This document shows, one piece after another, positions 33,049 through 41,559 of a stretch of 64,000 nucleotides of DNA (positions are counted from its first letter, which is position 1; every line of letters starts with the position of its first letter). A program made the position numbers and the translations under genes. The notes beneath the pieces were generated by a model. That model made no database searches. It saw nothing but the letters and a program-made list of their open reading frames with translations, and was not told the origin of the DNA. Origin of the DNA: Mesorhizobium loti. GTDB lineage: Bacteria > Pseudomonadota > Alphaproteobacteria > Rhizobiales > Rhizobiaceae. Location: the NCBI RefSeq assembly GCF_003148495.1, contig NZ_QGGH01000002.1, positions 682,001 to 746,000 of the forward strand, written 5' to 3'.

Positions 33049-34167
33049 CTAATTCCCCCGCGCTGCCGCCAAGGCCAAAGCGCCGGGAAGTTCCTCGGCA
33101 AAAATATCGAGCTCGTGATCGAGGCCGACGCTGACGCGGATGCAGCGGTCGAGCACTGGCACCATCGGCTTGCGGATGAACACGTCGCGTGACAACAGCC
33201 CTTGCAGCACCTTCAGCGCGAAAGCGCCGTCGCCGCCGCAATCGATGGTGACGAAATTGGTTGCCGACGCCAGTGGCTTCAGCCCGTTCACCTCGGCTAT
33301 CCCGGCGATGCGTCGGCGGCCGGCGGCGACCCGCGGCACCACGCTCTGCAAATAATCCTGATCGGCAAGCGCCTCGACGCCGGCGATTTGCGCCATGCGG
33401 CTGACGCCGTAATGGTTGCGGATCTTCTCGAAGTCGCGGATCACCTGGGCTTCGGCCACCGCATAGCCGCAGCGTATGCCGGCCAGCCCATATGCCTTCG
33501 AGAAGGTGCGCATGCGGATGACGTTTGGCCGCGAGATATCGATCGGCGGCAGCGCCGAGGCCGGTCCGAGTTCGCCATAGGCCTCGTCGAGCACGAGCAT
33601 GGTGGTTTCCGGCAACGCCTCGATGAAGCGGATGAGCTCGTTCGCCTCCCACCAACTGCCCATTGGATTGTCCGGATTGGAGAGATAGACCAGCGGCGCC
33701 TTGTCCTTGCGCACCGCTGCCAGCAGGCCATCGAGGCTTTCCCTATCGTTCTCGTAAGGGACCGTCACCAGCCGACCGCCGACACCGGCAATGTGGAAGT
33801 TGAAGGTCGGATAGGCGCCGAGCGACGTGACCACGGCATCGCCAGGCGCCACATACATGCGTGCCACCAGGGCGAGCAGGCCATCAATACCTTCGCCGAT
33901 AACGACGTTTTCGACCTTCACGCCGTGATGCGCGGCAACTGCCACCTTCAGATCGTGATTGTCGGGATCGCAATACATCCACATGTCGCCGGCGATCTCG
34001 GCCATGCGCTCGATGACGCGCGGCGAAGGCCCAAAACTGCTCTCATTGGCGCCGATACGGGCGCGAAAAGCGTGGCCCCGCTCGCGCTCCTGCGCTTCGG
34101 GGCCGACGAAGGGCACGGTCGACGGAAGCGCGTCGACGAGCGGCGTGAGGGGAGGGCGCTGGCGCAT
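33049..34167 (-). CDS. PLP-dependent aminotransferase, histidinol-phosphate aminotransferase-like
   Basis: A 372-residue class I/II aminotransferase. The PLP Lys is in RTFSKAYGLAGIRCGYA; other signatures are GANESSFGPSPRVIERM, the phosphate-binding GEGIDGLLAL, LSNPDNPMGSWW and the cofactor Asp in LVLDEAYGEL. Overall it resembles HisC paralogues that serve aromatic or other amino acids; no his genes are close, so histidine biosynthesis is not supported. The ATG at 34167 has no good Shine-Dalgarno. It ends 36 bases from the convergent MarR-GNAT gene. Confidence 0.85.
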   Translation of the reverse strand: MRQRPPLTPLVDALPSTVPFVGPEAQERERGHAFRARIGANESSFGPSPRVIERMAEIAGDMWMYCDPDNHDLKVAVAAHHGVKVENVVIGEGIDGLLALVARMYVAPGDAVVTSLGAYPTFNFHIAGVGGRLVTVPYENDRESLDGLLAAVRKDKAPLVYLSNPDNPMGSWWEANELIRFIEALPETTMLVLDEAYGELGPASALPPIDISRPNVIRMRTFSKAYGLAGIRCGYAVAEAQVIRDFEKIRNHYGVSRMAQIAGVEALADQDYLQSVVPRVAAGRRRIAGIAEVNGLKPLASATNFVTIDCGGDGAFALKVLQGLLSRDVFIRKPMVPVLDRCIRVSVGLDHELDIFAEELPGALALAAARGN

Positions 34168-34287
34168 GGCAAAAAGCTCAGTTGAAAAGGGCCTTCTTGC
34201 TAGCGTGGGCGGATGGTTGGCGCAAGCACTCCGCGGCATGCAGCCGTAATGCTGGATTCCTTCGCCTCTTTTTGCTAGCGAGGCACC

Positions 34288-35955
34288 ATGAACAATCGTC
34301 TGCCGCCAGCCTGGTCCAAACACCTGAAAGCTCCGTCCGGACCGAAAAACCCGCAGCCGAAAACCGCACAACCGAAAACGAACCCTCCATCGCGCGCGCA
34401 ACTCGATGATGCATTGCTGAGGCAGGCATTAGAACTTCATCGGGCAAATCGGTTGCCGGAGGCGGAGGCTCTGTGTCAGCGCGTATTGGCTCATTCGCCG
34501 CGACATCCCCTTGCTCTGTACTTGTTGGGTACCTTTGCGCTCAGTTCGGACGACGAGATGGCCATCCGATGTTTTGAGAGCGCGGTAAAGGAGGCACCTC
34601 AAAATCCACATTACCATCTGACATTGGGTGAGACCTATCTGAAAGTCGGCGAGCATGCGGATGCAATCAGACATTTTGAGAGTGCTTGCGAGCTCAAAAC
34701 TGGCTGGGTCGAGGCGCTTTGCGCTCTGGGCCGCGCCTACACCGGATTCGGCAAGGCCGATCTTGCGGTGCCGCTCTATGAACGGGCGCTCACAATCAAT
34801 GGCCGCCATCCTCTCGTCCGAACGGGGTTGGCCAATGCGCTTGTAAGCCTCGGCCGTATGGATGAGGCGACCACCTATATGAGAGAGGCGATCAGCCATC
34901 GCCTGGGTGTCGCAGCCGCCTACGACGGTCTGGTCAGCATCCGAAAATTCTCTGAAGAGCCGGCGGAACTGCAATCCATTCTGGCTGAGCTGAAAAATCC
35001 GAAACTCGACAGGAAAAGCATTCAGCAATTCCACCATGCTGCCGGGAAGATACTGAATGATCTTCGGCGCTATGACGAGGCGATGGATCACTTCCGGCAG
35101 GCAAAGGAACTTTCACCCCGCCGCTTCGATATAGAGTCCTATCGCCGCAGCGTCGATTTCATGATCGAGTTGTTCAGCCCGCGGATGGCGGCGACCAAGG
35201 CACGGCACGGGAGCACGTCGGACGTGCCTGTATTCGTGCTTGGCATGCCACGTTCAGGCACCACTTTGACCGAGCAAATCTGTGCGAGCCATCCAGACGT
35301 ACACGGGGCCGGCGAACTGACAAAGCTCCGGCGGATCACAAACAGGCTTGCGCCTAAAACGCGCTCGCCAGAGGAATTGCGAAAGTCGATCGTGGACATG
35401 ACGGTTGAGCAGTCCAAGTCCCTGGCCGAAGAATATCTCAGCCACATCAGGCAACGATCACCCGACGCACGGCGAATCGTCGACAAGCTACCGCACAATT
35501 TTGAGCTTATCGGACTTGTAAGAATCCTGTTTCCCAAGGCACGCATCATTCACTGCCGTCGCGATGCCGCCGACAATTGCATCTCGTGCTATTTCCTGAG
35601 TTTCAATGAGGATAATATCTACAACGCCGATCTGAATACACTCGGACTGTATTATCGTGAGTACGACCGGCTTATGCGTCACTGGGACGTGGTTTTTCCG
35701 GGGCAAATCCTGCAGAACCGCTATGAGGACATGGTCTCCGATCAGGAAGGGCAATCGCGCCGCTTGATAGACCATTTGGGTCTGCCTTGGGACGATGCCT
35801 GCTTGCGATTCTTTGACAAGGGCGGTGCGGTGAACACGTTCAGTCGCTGGCAGGTTCGGCAACCGATCTACACCTCGTCCGTCAATCGCTGGAAGAGCTA
35901 TGGCAGCGCCATCAAACCGCTGATCGATGCCTTGGGTGATTTGGCCGGGAATTGA
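34288..35955 (+). CDS. TPR-repeat sulfotransferase
   Basis: The 555-residue protein has about six TPR-like helices in the N-terminal half (LALYLLGTFALSSDDEMAIR, HYHLTLGETYLKVGEHADAI, EALCALGRAYTGFGKADLAV) and a C-terminal sulfotransferase domain (about 305-550). The 5'-phosphosulfate-binding loop is FVLGMPRSGTTLTEQI and the 3'-phosphate region is ARIIHCRRDAADNCISCYF. Start ATG 34288 has GAGG eight bases ahead. The base composition is visibly lower in GC than the neighbours, suggesting transfer. The acceptor (polysaccharide, lipid or protein) is unknown. Confidence 0.87.
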   Translation: MNNRLPPAWSKHLKAPSGPKNPQPKTAQPKTNPPSRAQLDDALLRQALELHRANRLPEAEALCQRVLAHSPRHPLALYLLGTFALSSDDEMAIRCFESAVKEAPQNPHYHLTLGETYLKVGEHADAIRHFESACELKTGWVEALCALGRAYTGFGKADLAVPLYERALTINGRHPLVRTGLANALVSLGRMDEATTYMREAISHRLGVAAAYDGLVSIRKFSEEPAELQSILAELKNPKLDRKSIQQFHHAAGKILNDLRRYDEAMDHFRQAKELSPRRFDIESYRRSVDFMIELFSPRMAATKARHGSTSDVPVFVLGMPRSGTTLTEQICASHPDVHGAGELTKLRRITNRLAPKTRSPEELRKSIVDMTVEQSKSLAEEYLSHIRQRSPDARRIVDKLPHNFELIGLVRILFPKARIIHCRRDAADNCISCYFLSFNEDNIYNADLNTLGLYYREYDRLMRHWDVVFPGQILQNRYEDMVSDQEGQSRRLIDHLGLPWDDACLRFFDKGGAVNTFSRWQVRQPIYTSSVNRWKSYGSAIKPLIDALGDLAGN

Positions 35956-36130
35956 TCCAGGCACGCTTGCGCTGGAAGCCGTCAAGTTTGCGTTTGGTGC
36001 CTGGCCGCTTCGAATTCCTGACTCCAACGGGGCAACGGCTCGTTGCGGCAAGGGCAATGCGGCTGTTCATTCCAGCCTCAAGATCTTAGCATAACGTCAG
36101 AAGCGACACATTTCCTCGTCAACTGAATAG

Positions 36131-36159
36131 AAAAAACCCGGCGGTTGCCCGCCGGGTTT
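36131..36159 (-). terminator. Intrinsic terminator of porin 1
   Basis: On the minus strand an 11-bp perfect stem (AAACCCGGCGG / CCGCCGGGTTT) with a four-base loop is followed by six T. It lies 24 bases after the porin 1 stop codon. Confidence 0.92.
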
Positions 36160-36182
36160 CGATTTCGACGAGTCGAACTCTA

Positions 36183-37310
36183 TTAGAACGAGCGCTGGAA
36201 GCGGAGGATGCCGCCGAGGCTGCTCTTCTTCGGTGCGGGATTGATGGGGAAAGAGTCCAAGACGTTGTCGGCGTGGTTGTAGTCCACTTCGGCCGTGACC
36301 GTGAAACCTGGAACGACGTCATAAGCAACGTTTGCCGCGACACCGAGGTTCTTAAAGTCGTCATACGAAACCTGCGCGTTGAACGAGGTCTTCTCGTTGA
36401 ACTTGTAGGTACCGCCGCCCCAGACTGCCCAGTTGCCGCCCCAAGGCTTGTAGAAGCCGCGATCGTTGCTGGTGAAGTCGGTGAGGTTGTCGTCCGAGCC
36501 ATAGCCGCCCATGATGAACAGTGACAGCTCGTTGGAAACGTTGACGTCCAAGCGAACCTTGCCGGAGACTTCTTCGTAGTTGCTGTCATAGGCGACGACG
36601 CCGGTGATCGCGCCCCAGCCCTGCGTCCACTTCAAGCCGCCGACGATATGCGGGACATAGCTGTCGATCGTGTCCGTGCCCGAGCCTTCTTCCAACGAAG
36701 CCACGGCCGAGAAGCCGTTGCCGGCGTCGAAATAGTACTGGACGACGTTGGTGTCGAAGCCACCATAGGGAACGAGCGTATCGTTGATGACGTTGCCGGC
36801 GTAGCCGATGAACGTATCGAAGGCCGATTCGTCCTTACCGACACGGAGGCCCCCAAGCTGGATCCAGGCGAAATTCACCGAAGAATGGCCGCCGGCCAAA
36901 GGCGAATTCGGGTCGCCAGCGTCGCCATAGCCGTTGCCGAAGTTGAAGCGGAGCTCGGTGTAGGTCTTCAAGGTGCCGAGCTCGGTTTCCTGGCCGGTCC
37001 AGGTCTTCAACGCGAAACGGGCATTCTTGGTATAGGTCGAATGGTCGCCATCGCCCATGTGGTCCGCAACGTGGTTGGCGCCGTCGAACGAGTTGGCATC
37101 GCCCACGCCGATGTCATAACGGACATAGCCGCCGATGCGCAGGCAGGTTTCGGTGCCGGGGATGTAGAAGTAGCCAGCGCCGTAGACGTCGCAGATCTTG
37201 ACGTATTCAGCGGGTTCCGGCTCGGCGACGACGACGGCGTCGGCGGCGCGCGCACCGGAAACTGCGATCAGGGCCGCAGCGGAGCCGAGGAGAAGGCTCT
37301 TAATGTTCAT
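36183..37310 (-). CDS. Outer-membrane porin, Omp2/RopA family (paralogue 1)
   Basis: A 375-residue, 16-strand-type porin of Rhizobiales. It has signal peptide MNIKSLLLGSAAALIAVSGA (cut after RA), then DAVVVAEPEPAEYVKICDVY, two cysteines (KICDVYG, ETCLRIGG), and a C-terminal aromatic residue (GILRFQRSF) for BAM recognition. It is nearly identical to porins 2 and 3 over the first 66 residues and diverges in the loops (GDANSFDGANHVADHMGD here). The Shine-Dalgarno lies in a small inverted repeat. It is divergent from porin 2 with tRNA-Ser between. An intrinsic terminator follows. Confidence 0.94.
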   Translation of the reverse strand: MNIKSLLLGSAAALIAVSGARAADAVVVAEPEPAEYVKICDVYGAGYFYIPGTETCLRIGGYVRYDIGVGDANSFDGANHVADHMGDGDHSTYTKNARFALKTWTGQETELGTLKTYTELRFNFGNGYGDAGDPNSPLAGGHSSVNFAWIQLGGLRVGKDESAFDTFIGYAGNVINDTLVPYGGFDTNVVQYYFDAGNGFSAVASLEEGSGTDTIDSYVPHIVGGLKWTQGWGAITGVVAYDSNYEEVSGKVRLDVNVSNELSLFIMGGYGSDDNLTDFTSNDRGFYKPWGGNWAVWGGGTYKFNEKTSFNAQVSYDDFKNLGVAANVAYDVVPGFTVTAEVDYNHADNVLDSFPINPAPKKSSLGGILRFQRSF

Positions 37311-37312
37311 TT

Positions 37313-37329
37313 TCTGACCTCCAGTCAGA
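37313..37329 (-). promoter_or_regulatory. Shine-Dalgarno in the loop of an inverted repeat (porin 1)
   Basis: On the minus strand TCTGAC-TGGAG-GTCAGA, a perfect 6-bp stem with the GGAG in the loop, ends two bases before the AAATG context of porin 1. The same arrangement precedes porins 2 and 3. Confidence 0.6.
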
Positions 37330-37459
37330 ATCGAACGAAATCGCGTTGATTTCGGCGTATTTTGGCGTCGAAACGCGCGGCGCCGATAGCGAGATACCTA
37401 GCTATCTGTCTGTTCTAATGGGGTAATTTTTGAGATGCCGCCAAGGGTGCGGGCAAAAG

Positions 37460-37550
37460 TGGCGGAGAGGATGGGATTCGAACCCACGAGAAGCTTTTGA
37501 CCTCTACTCCCTTAGCAGGGGAGCGCCTTCGACCACTCGGCCACCTCTCC
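37460..37550 (-). tRNA. tRNA-Ser (anticodon GCU)
   Basis: The minus strand folds as a class II tRNA with a long variable arm. The acceptor stem is GGAGAGG/CCTCTCC; the anticodon arm is CTCCC-CTGCTAA-GGGAG with anticodon GCT (reads AGC/AGU); the T arm has GTGGGTTCGAATCCCAT; the discriminator G and CCA are encoded (37460-37463). It lies between two divergent porin genes. The 471 bases between it and porin 2 (37551-38021) hold no supported gene; their last 130 bases are a leader module shared with porin 3. Confidence 0.96.
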
Positions 37551-37890
37551 GTTGCGCCGCTGGATAAAGAAAAGCGCCGGCACAATCAACAAGCCCCAGT
37601 CATTATCTCGGAAAAAGAAGCCATTATATGGAAAATAACAACGCACCGAAGCGCGGCTTTCCACGGATGCGGCGGTTCTGCGGCAGTTTCCTGGCTAGCG
37701 ACTCGGGGCACGGCCATGATTCCGTCGGCCGATCGCCGGATTCGGCGGCAAATAAGGGGTTGCGGCGGGCCTGATGGTTAACGAGAGCTTTCTGAGTGAG
37801 GCCAAATCGTGTCATTTGTGCAACAACGGCAGGGGATAGCAGCCGAACAGCCCTTTCGCCGGTACGATCATGGTTGAACGCCGCCGGCTC

Positions 37891-38021
37891 ATGGGTAATG
37901 TCGATTTCGAAGGAGCGGCGCGGTGCGCATCTTTTTCGGTAGTGGGGATGGGGCAGGGAACGCTGTCCTTCAGCAAAGAATACCCAGACCCGTTTTTTAA
38001 CTTTTGACTGGAGGTCAGAAA
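37891..38021 (+). promoter_or_regulatory. Leader module of porin 2, shared with porin 3
   Basis: The segment around 37920-37960 (GCGGTGCGCATCTTTTTCGG then a GTGGGGATGGGGCAGGGAA-type run) aligns with the leader of porin 3 at 58385-58425 in the same order and at similar distance from the ATG; the match extends weakly upstream to ATGGGTAATG. Porin 1 lacks it. TGAC-TGGAG-GTCA (38005-38017) holds the Shine-Dalgarno. Confidence 0.6.
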
Positions 38022-39149
38022 ATGAACATTAAGAGCCTTCTCCTCGGCTCCGCTGCGGCCCTGATCGCAGTTTCCGGTGCGCGCGCCGCCGACGCCGTCG
38101 TCGTCGCCGAGCCGGAACCCGCTGAATACGTCAAGATCTGCGACGTCTACGGCGCTGGCTACTTCTACATCCCCGGCACCGAAACCTGCCTGCGCATCGG
38201 CGGCTATGTCCGTTATGACATCGGCGCCGGCGACATTGAATCGTTTGATGGTGCCAAGACGACCGATCGTCAGGACGGCAGCATCAATGACACCTGGCAG
38301 AAGAACGCCCGCTTCACGCTGAAGACCTGGACCGGCCAGGAAACCGAACTCGGCACCTTGAAGACCTACACCGAGACCCGCTTCAACTTCGGCAATCAGG
38401 GTGGTTTCGGCCACACCTACACCATAGACGGCACCCCCATTGCTGGCTCCGGCGACAACTTCGCCTACAACAAGGGCGTTTCGCTGAACTTCGCTTGGAT
38501 CCAGCTCGGTGGTCTGCGCGTCGGTAAGGACGAATCGGCCTTCGATACGTTCATCGGCTACGCCGGCAACGTCATCCAGGATACGCTGGTTCCTTACGGC
38601 TCGTTCGACACCAACGTCGTCCAGTACTACTTCGACGCTGGCAATGGCTTCTCGGCCGTGGTCTCGCTCGAAGAAGGCGCTGGTGGCGGCACGATCGACA
38701 GCTATGTCCCGCATATCGTGGGTGGCGCGAAGTGGACCCAGGGCTGGGGCGCAATCACCGGCGTCATTGCGTATGACAGCAACTGGGAAGACCTGTCCGG
38801 CAAGGTTCGCTTGGACGTCAATGCAACCAACGAGCTCTCGCTCTTCGTGATGGGCGGCTGGGGTAGCGAAAGCGACAACGCCAGCGGCACCAACTTCTTC
38901 AAGCTCTGGGATGGCAACTGGGCGATCTGGGGTGGTGGCTCGTACAAGTTTAACGAGAAGACCTCGTTCAACTTGCAGGCTTCGTATGACGAAGGCAAGA
39001 AGTTGGGCCTCGCGGCCAACATTGCCTACGACATCGTCCCCGGCTTCACGATCACCGGCGAAGTTGACTACATCAACGCCGCTGACAGTGACTATCACGC
39101 CAGCTTCGACGGCATCGGCGGTATCCTCCGCTTCCAGCGCTCGTTCTAA
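38022..39149 (+). CDS. Outer-membrane porin, Omp2/RopA family (paralogue 2)
   Basis: A 375-residue porin with the same signal peptide and N-terminal 66 residues as paralogues 1 and 3, and the shared KVGKDESAFDTFIGYAGNVI-like core (here RVGKDESAFDTFIGYAGNVI). It differs in extracellular-loop regions (GDIESFDGAKTTDRQDGSIN; GFGHTYTIDGTPIAG) and lacks the NKKSSLGG sequence near the end, closing with DGIGGILRFQRSF. Start ATG 38022 is preceded by GGAGG. General diffusion of small hydrophilic solutes is the family role. An intrinsic terminator follows. Confidence 0.94.
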   Translation: MNIKSLLLGSAAALIAVSGARAADAVVVAEPEPAEYVKICDVYGAGYFYIPGTETCLRIGGYVRYDIGAGDIESFDGAKTTDRQDGSINDTWQKNARFTLKTWTGQETELGTLKTYTETRFNFGNQGGFGHTYTIDGTPIAGSGDNFAYNKGVSLNFAWIQLGGLRVGKDESAFDTFIGYAGNVIQDTLVPYGSFDTNVVQYYFDAGNGFSAVVSLEEGAGGGTIDSYVPHIVGGAKWTQGWGAITGVIAYDSNWEDLSGKVRLDVNATNELSLFVMGGWGSESDNASGTNFFKLWDGNWAIWGGGSYKFNEKTSFNLQASYDEGKKLGLAANIAYDIVPGFTITGEVDYINAADSDYHASFDGIGGILRFQRSF

Positions 39150-39174
39150 GGGCTGGTTCTACACAGGTAAAATC

Positions 39175-39207
39175 CAGCCCGGGCGCACAAACGCCCGGGC
39201 TGTTTTT
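39175..39207 (+). terminator. Intrinsic terminator of porin 2
   Basis: CAGCCCGGGCG and CGCCCGGGCTG form a perfect 11-bp stem with a six-base loop, followed by TTTTT. It lies 25 bases past the porin 2 stop. Confidence 0.93.
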
Positions 39208-39388
39208 GTTTCGTGACTGGTCAACGCAAACGAAGGAAGAGGGGGAATCGGTAGCTGAATAGGGTCCGTGGGTGATTTCGTGGGATCCGCTGATGGCGGA
39301 TGAGATCACAATCGCGTGATTCAAATCTCTTGAAAGGACGCTTCCAAGCGGATAGGGCTGATCTATCCACTCGGGGGTGTGGCAAACG

Positions 39389-40474
39389 ATGACGAACGAA
39401 GCGATTCAAGAGGGTGAGCCCTCTGATCATTTTTCGATGTTTTCTTCTCAGAATTCGACGATACGATACAGTTACAACAAGATCAGAGAAGTAAAATCGC
39501 ATAGGGTCGGAGAGCTTTTTTTAGCATATCGGGACATATTGTGGGATGATGGGCGGCATAAATACAATGTCAGCTCTTTCATCGGCGAGATAGATGAGCT
39601 TCTCCTTGGGGAGCGATTCAGCGCCTTTGACCAAAGTACCCTGGACAACCTTATCGGCACCTTGCGCCAGCGCGGCAACAGCAACGCAACCATCAATCGA
39701 AAGATGGCTGCCCTCAGCAAACTGCTGCGCAAGGCTCACAAGATGGGGGATATCCACAGCCTGCCCGAGTTCCGCCGCCAGAAGGAGCGGGCTGGACGGA
39801 TTCGTTTCCTCGAGAGGGACGAAGAGGCCAGGCTGTTTGCCGCCATCAAGACCCGCAGCGAGGATGCCTACAGGCTTTCCGTCTTCCTGGTCGACAGCGG
39901 ATGCCGCCTCGGTGAGGCGCTTGGGTTGATCTGGAACGACATCCAGGAGCATCGCGTCAGTTTCTGGATCACCAAATCCGGCCGCAGCCGCACCATTCCG
40001 ATGACCGAGCGGGTCAAGGAGGTCATCAAGCTGCCTCCCACGGAAGGCCGCCGGCCCAAGGGACCGTTCACCAAGCTCAGCCAGGCACAGTTCCGTGCCA
40101 TCTGGAACGACGCAAAGGCCGAAGTCGGTCTCGGCGCCGACGACCAGGTGGTGCCGCACATATTGCGCCACACCTGCGCCTCGCGACTTGTCCAGGGCGG
40201 CATCGACATCAGGCGTGTGCAGATGTGGCTCGGCCACCAGACGCTGTCGATGACCATGCGCTATGCGCATTTGGCCACGAACGATCTCGACGGCTGTGTC
40301 ATCGTGCTGGAAACGCCTCGATCGGCTCAGCCGGCTGGAAAATGCGAAGGCTCCATGTTTTCTTCACCGGTGACGACGCCTTCGTCGCCGACGGCAGAGC
40401 GGAAACAGAGGGACGAAACGGCTGCGGCAAAGGAATCGCCGAAAGCGCCTCGGAAAAATTCAAAAACCAAGTAG
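39389..40474 (+). CDS. Tyrosine-type site-specific recombinase/integrase
   Basis: The 361-residue protein has a core-binding domain (about 30-125; TLDNLIGTLRQRGNSNATIN) and a complete catalytic domain: Arg in DSGCRLGEALGL, Lys in FWITKSGRSRTIP, HxxR in HILRHTCASRL, His in WLGHQTLS and Tyr in MTMRYAHL. The C-terminal 50 residues are a polar, Lys/Ala/Pro-rich tail. It resembles phage or island integrases but stands alone: no excisionase, no cargo, no direct repeats seen. ATG 39389 (GGGGGTG nine bases ahead) is preferred to GTG 39377. Upstream DNA (39208-39388) is AT-richer. Confidence 0.87.
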   Translation: MTNEAIQEGEPSDHFSMFSSQNSTIRYSYNKIREVKSHRVGELFLAYRDILWDDGRHKYNVSSFIGEIDELLLGERFSAFDQSTLDNLIGTLRQRGNSNATINRKMAALSKLLRKAHKMGDIHSLPEFRRQKERAGRIRFLERDEEARLFAAIKTRSEDAYRLSVFLVDSGCRLGEALGLIWNDIQEHRVSFWITKSGRSRTIPMTERVKEVIKLPPTEGRRPKGPFTKLSQAQFRAIWNDAKAEVGLGADDQVVPHILRHTCASRLVQGGIDIRRVQMWLGHQTLSMTMRYAHLATNDLDGCVIVLETPRSAQPAGKCEGSMFSSPVTTPSSPTAERKQRDETAAAKESPKAPRKNSKTK

Positions 40475-40546
40475 GCTGGCCAAATAGGCTGGCGAGCCCA
40501 GCCTATACTATTGTAATTATCCCAGGACCTTGTTTGGTCTTGGGGG

Positions 40547-41446
40547 TTACTTTTGGCTATTCTGCCGCTCGGCCCGATCAAGAAAAGCTGCAATGTCGTT
40601 GGGCAGGCTGCCGGTCTCGAGAAATGGCGCATGGCCCTGACCCGCGACGGTGATCGCTTCCATCATGGAGTGGTGCTCTCGCATCTGTTTCAGCGTGTCT
40701 ACAGACAGCAATCTCGAATTGGCGCCGCGAATGGCGAGCAAGGGAATGGCCGCCAACGCTTCGAATTGCGGCCATAGATCAGGCAGCGGCTGCGTCAGAT
40801 CGAGACTGGCGACGGTATCGACCAATTTCGGGTCGAAATCCGGCACCAGGCCAGCGTCCGTTTCACGATTGAGAGCCCACACCATCCGGTCCCAATCCGC
40901 CCCGGCAAGTGCGGAGAAGTCCTTGCCGTGTACGCCGCGCTGGGCGGCAGTTGCCTGTGCGCGGGTTTTCGGCATCGGGTCGCGCTCGAGATAAGACTGG
41001 ATATGGGCAAGCCCAGCCGCCTCGATCACCGGTCCGATGTCGTTGAAAACAATGGCTTTCAGGACGGCCGGCCGCATCATGCCGAGCACATGGATGATCA
41101 GCCCGCCGCGCGACGTGCCGATGAAGGCGGCTTCCCCGATACTCAGCGCCGCCAGTCCGGCAAGGATGTCGCCGGCCTCGACGCCGACATTGTAGTTTTT
41201 GACCTCGGGATCATACGCCGACTGCCCGCGCCCGCGATAATCGAAGGCAACCACCTTGCGCGGAGTTGCAGATCGCGCCGAAAGGTCGAGCGCCAGCTCG
41301 TGAAAATCTTTGGCATTGCGAGTCAAGCCTGCCAGGCAGACGACCGGCCAAGGGCCGGTATTTGTTTCACCATAGACGCGTGCATGGAGCTGGAGCCCGT
41401 CCGCTGAGGTATAGAAAAAGTCGGAAAAGCCTTCGTGGTTTGGCAT
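40547..41446 (-). CDS. Alpha/beta hydrolase
   Basis: A 299-residue alpha/beta-hydrolase. The nucleophile Ser is in the elbow FIGTSRGGLIIH, the oxyanion region is VVCLAGLTRNAKDFH, and the catalytic His is in GQGHAPFLE near the C terminus. FDYRGRGQSAYDPEVKNYN follows the second strand. The closest broad group is esterase/lactonase-like enzymes, but the substrate cannot be named. GGAGGAG precedes ATG 41446. Its stop lies 72 bases from the convergent recombinase gene, across a short stem (ATAGGCTGG/CCAGCCTAT). Confidence 0.87.
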   Translation of the reverse strand: MPNHEGFSDFFYTSADGLQLHARVYGETNTGPWPVVCLAGLTRNAKDFHELALDLSARSATPRKVVAFDYRGRGQSAYDPEVKNYNVGVEAGDILAGLAALSIGEAAFIGTSRGGLIIHVLGMMRPAVLKAIVFNDIGPVIEAAGLAHIQSYLERDPMPKTRAQATAAQRGVHGKDFSALAGADWDRMVWALNRETDAGLVPDFDPKLVDTVASLDLTQPLPDLWPQFEALAAIPLLAIRGANSRLLSVDTLKQMREHHSMMEAITVAGQGHAPFLETGSLPNDIAAFLDRAERQNSQK

Positions 41447-41559
41447 GCGGACTCCTCCGTCGTGTAGATCGTCTGCGACTGCTACAGGCAGGGACAAGGA
41501 CGGTCAAATTGAAGGACGTGGGCGCGGGGAATTTTGAAATTCGGCGGGACAGTACCCCC

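Noticed and set aside
33049..34167. Annotation as the histidine-pathway hisC
   Set aside because: The fold and motifs fit, but there is no his gene nearby and HisC paralogues are common; a general aminotransferase call is safer.
37460..37550. tRNA-Ser as an island attachment site for the recombinase at 39.4 kb
   Set aside because: The tRNA 3' end faces porin 1, away from the recombinase, and I could not find a repeated 3' tRNA fragment elsewhere in the window.
37812..39098. 428-codon frame opposite porin 2 (and a 485-codon one opposite porin 3, 58512-59969)
   Set aside because: Both are reverse-strand shadows of porin codon bias; their mutual similarity only reflects the paralogous porins.
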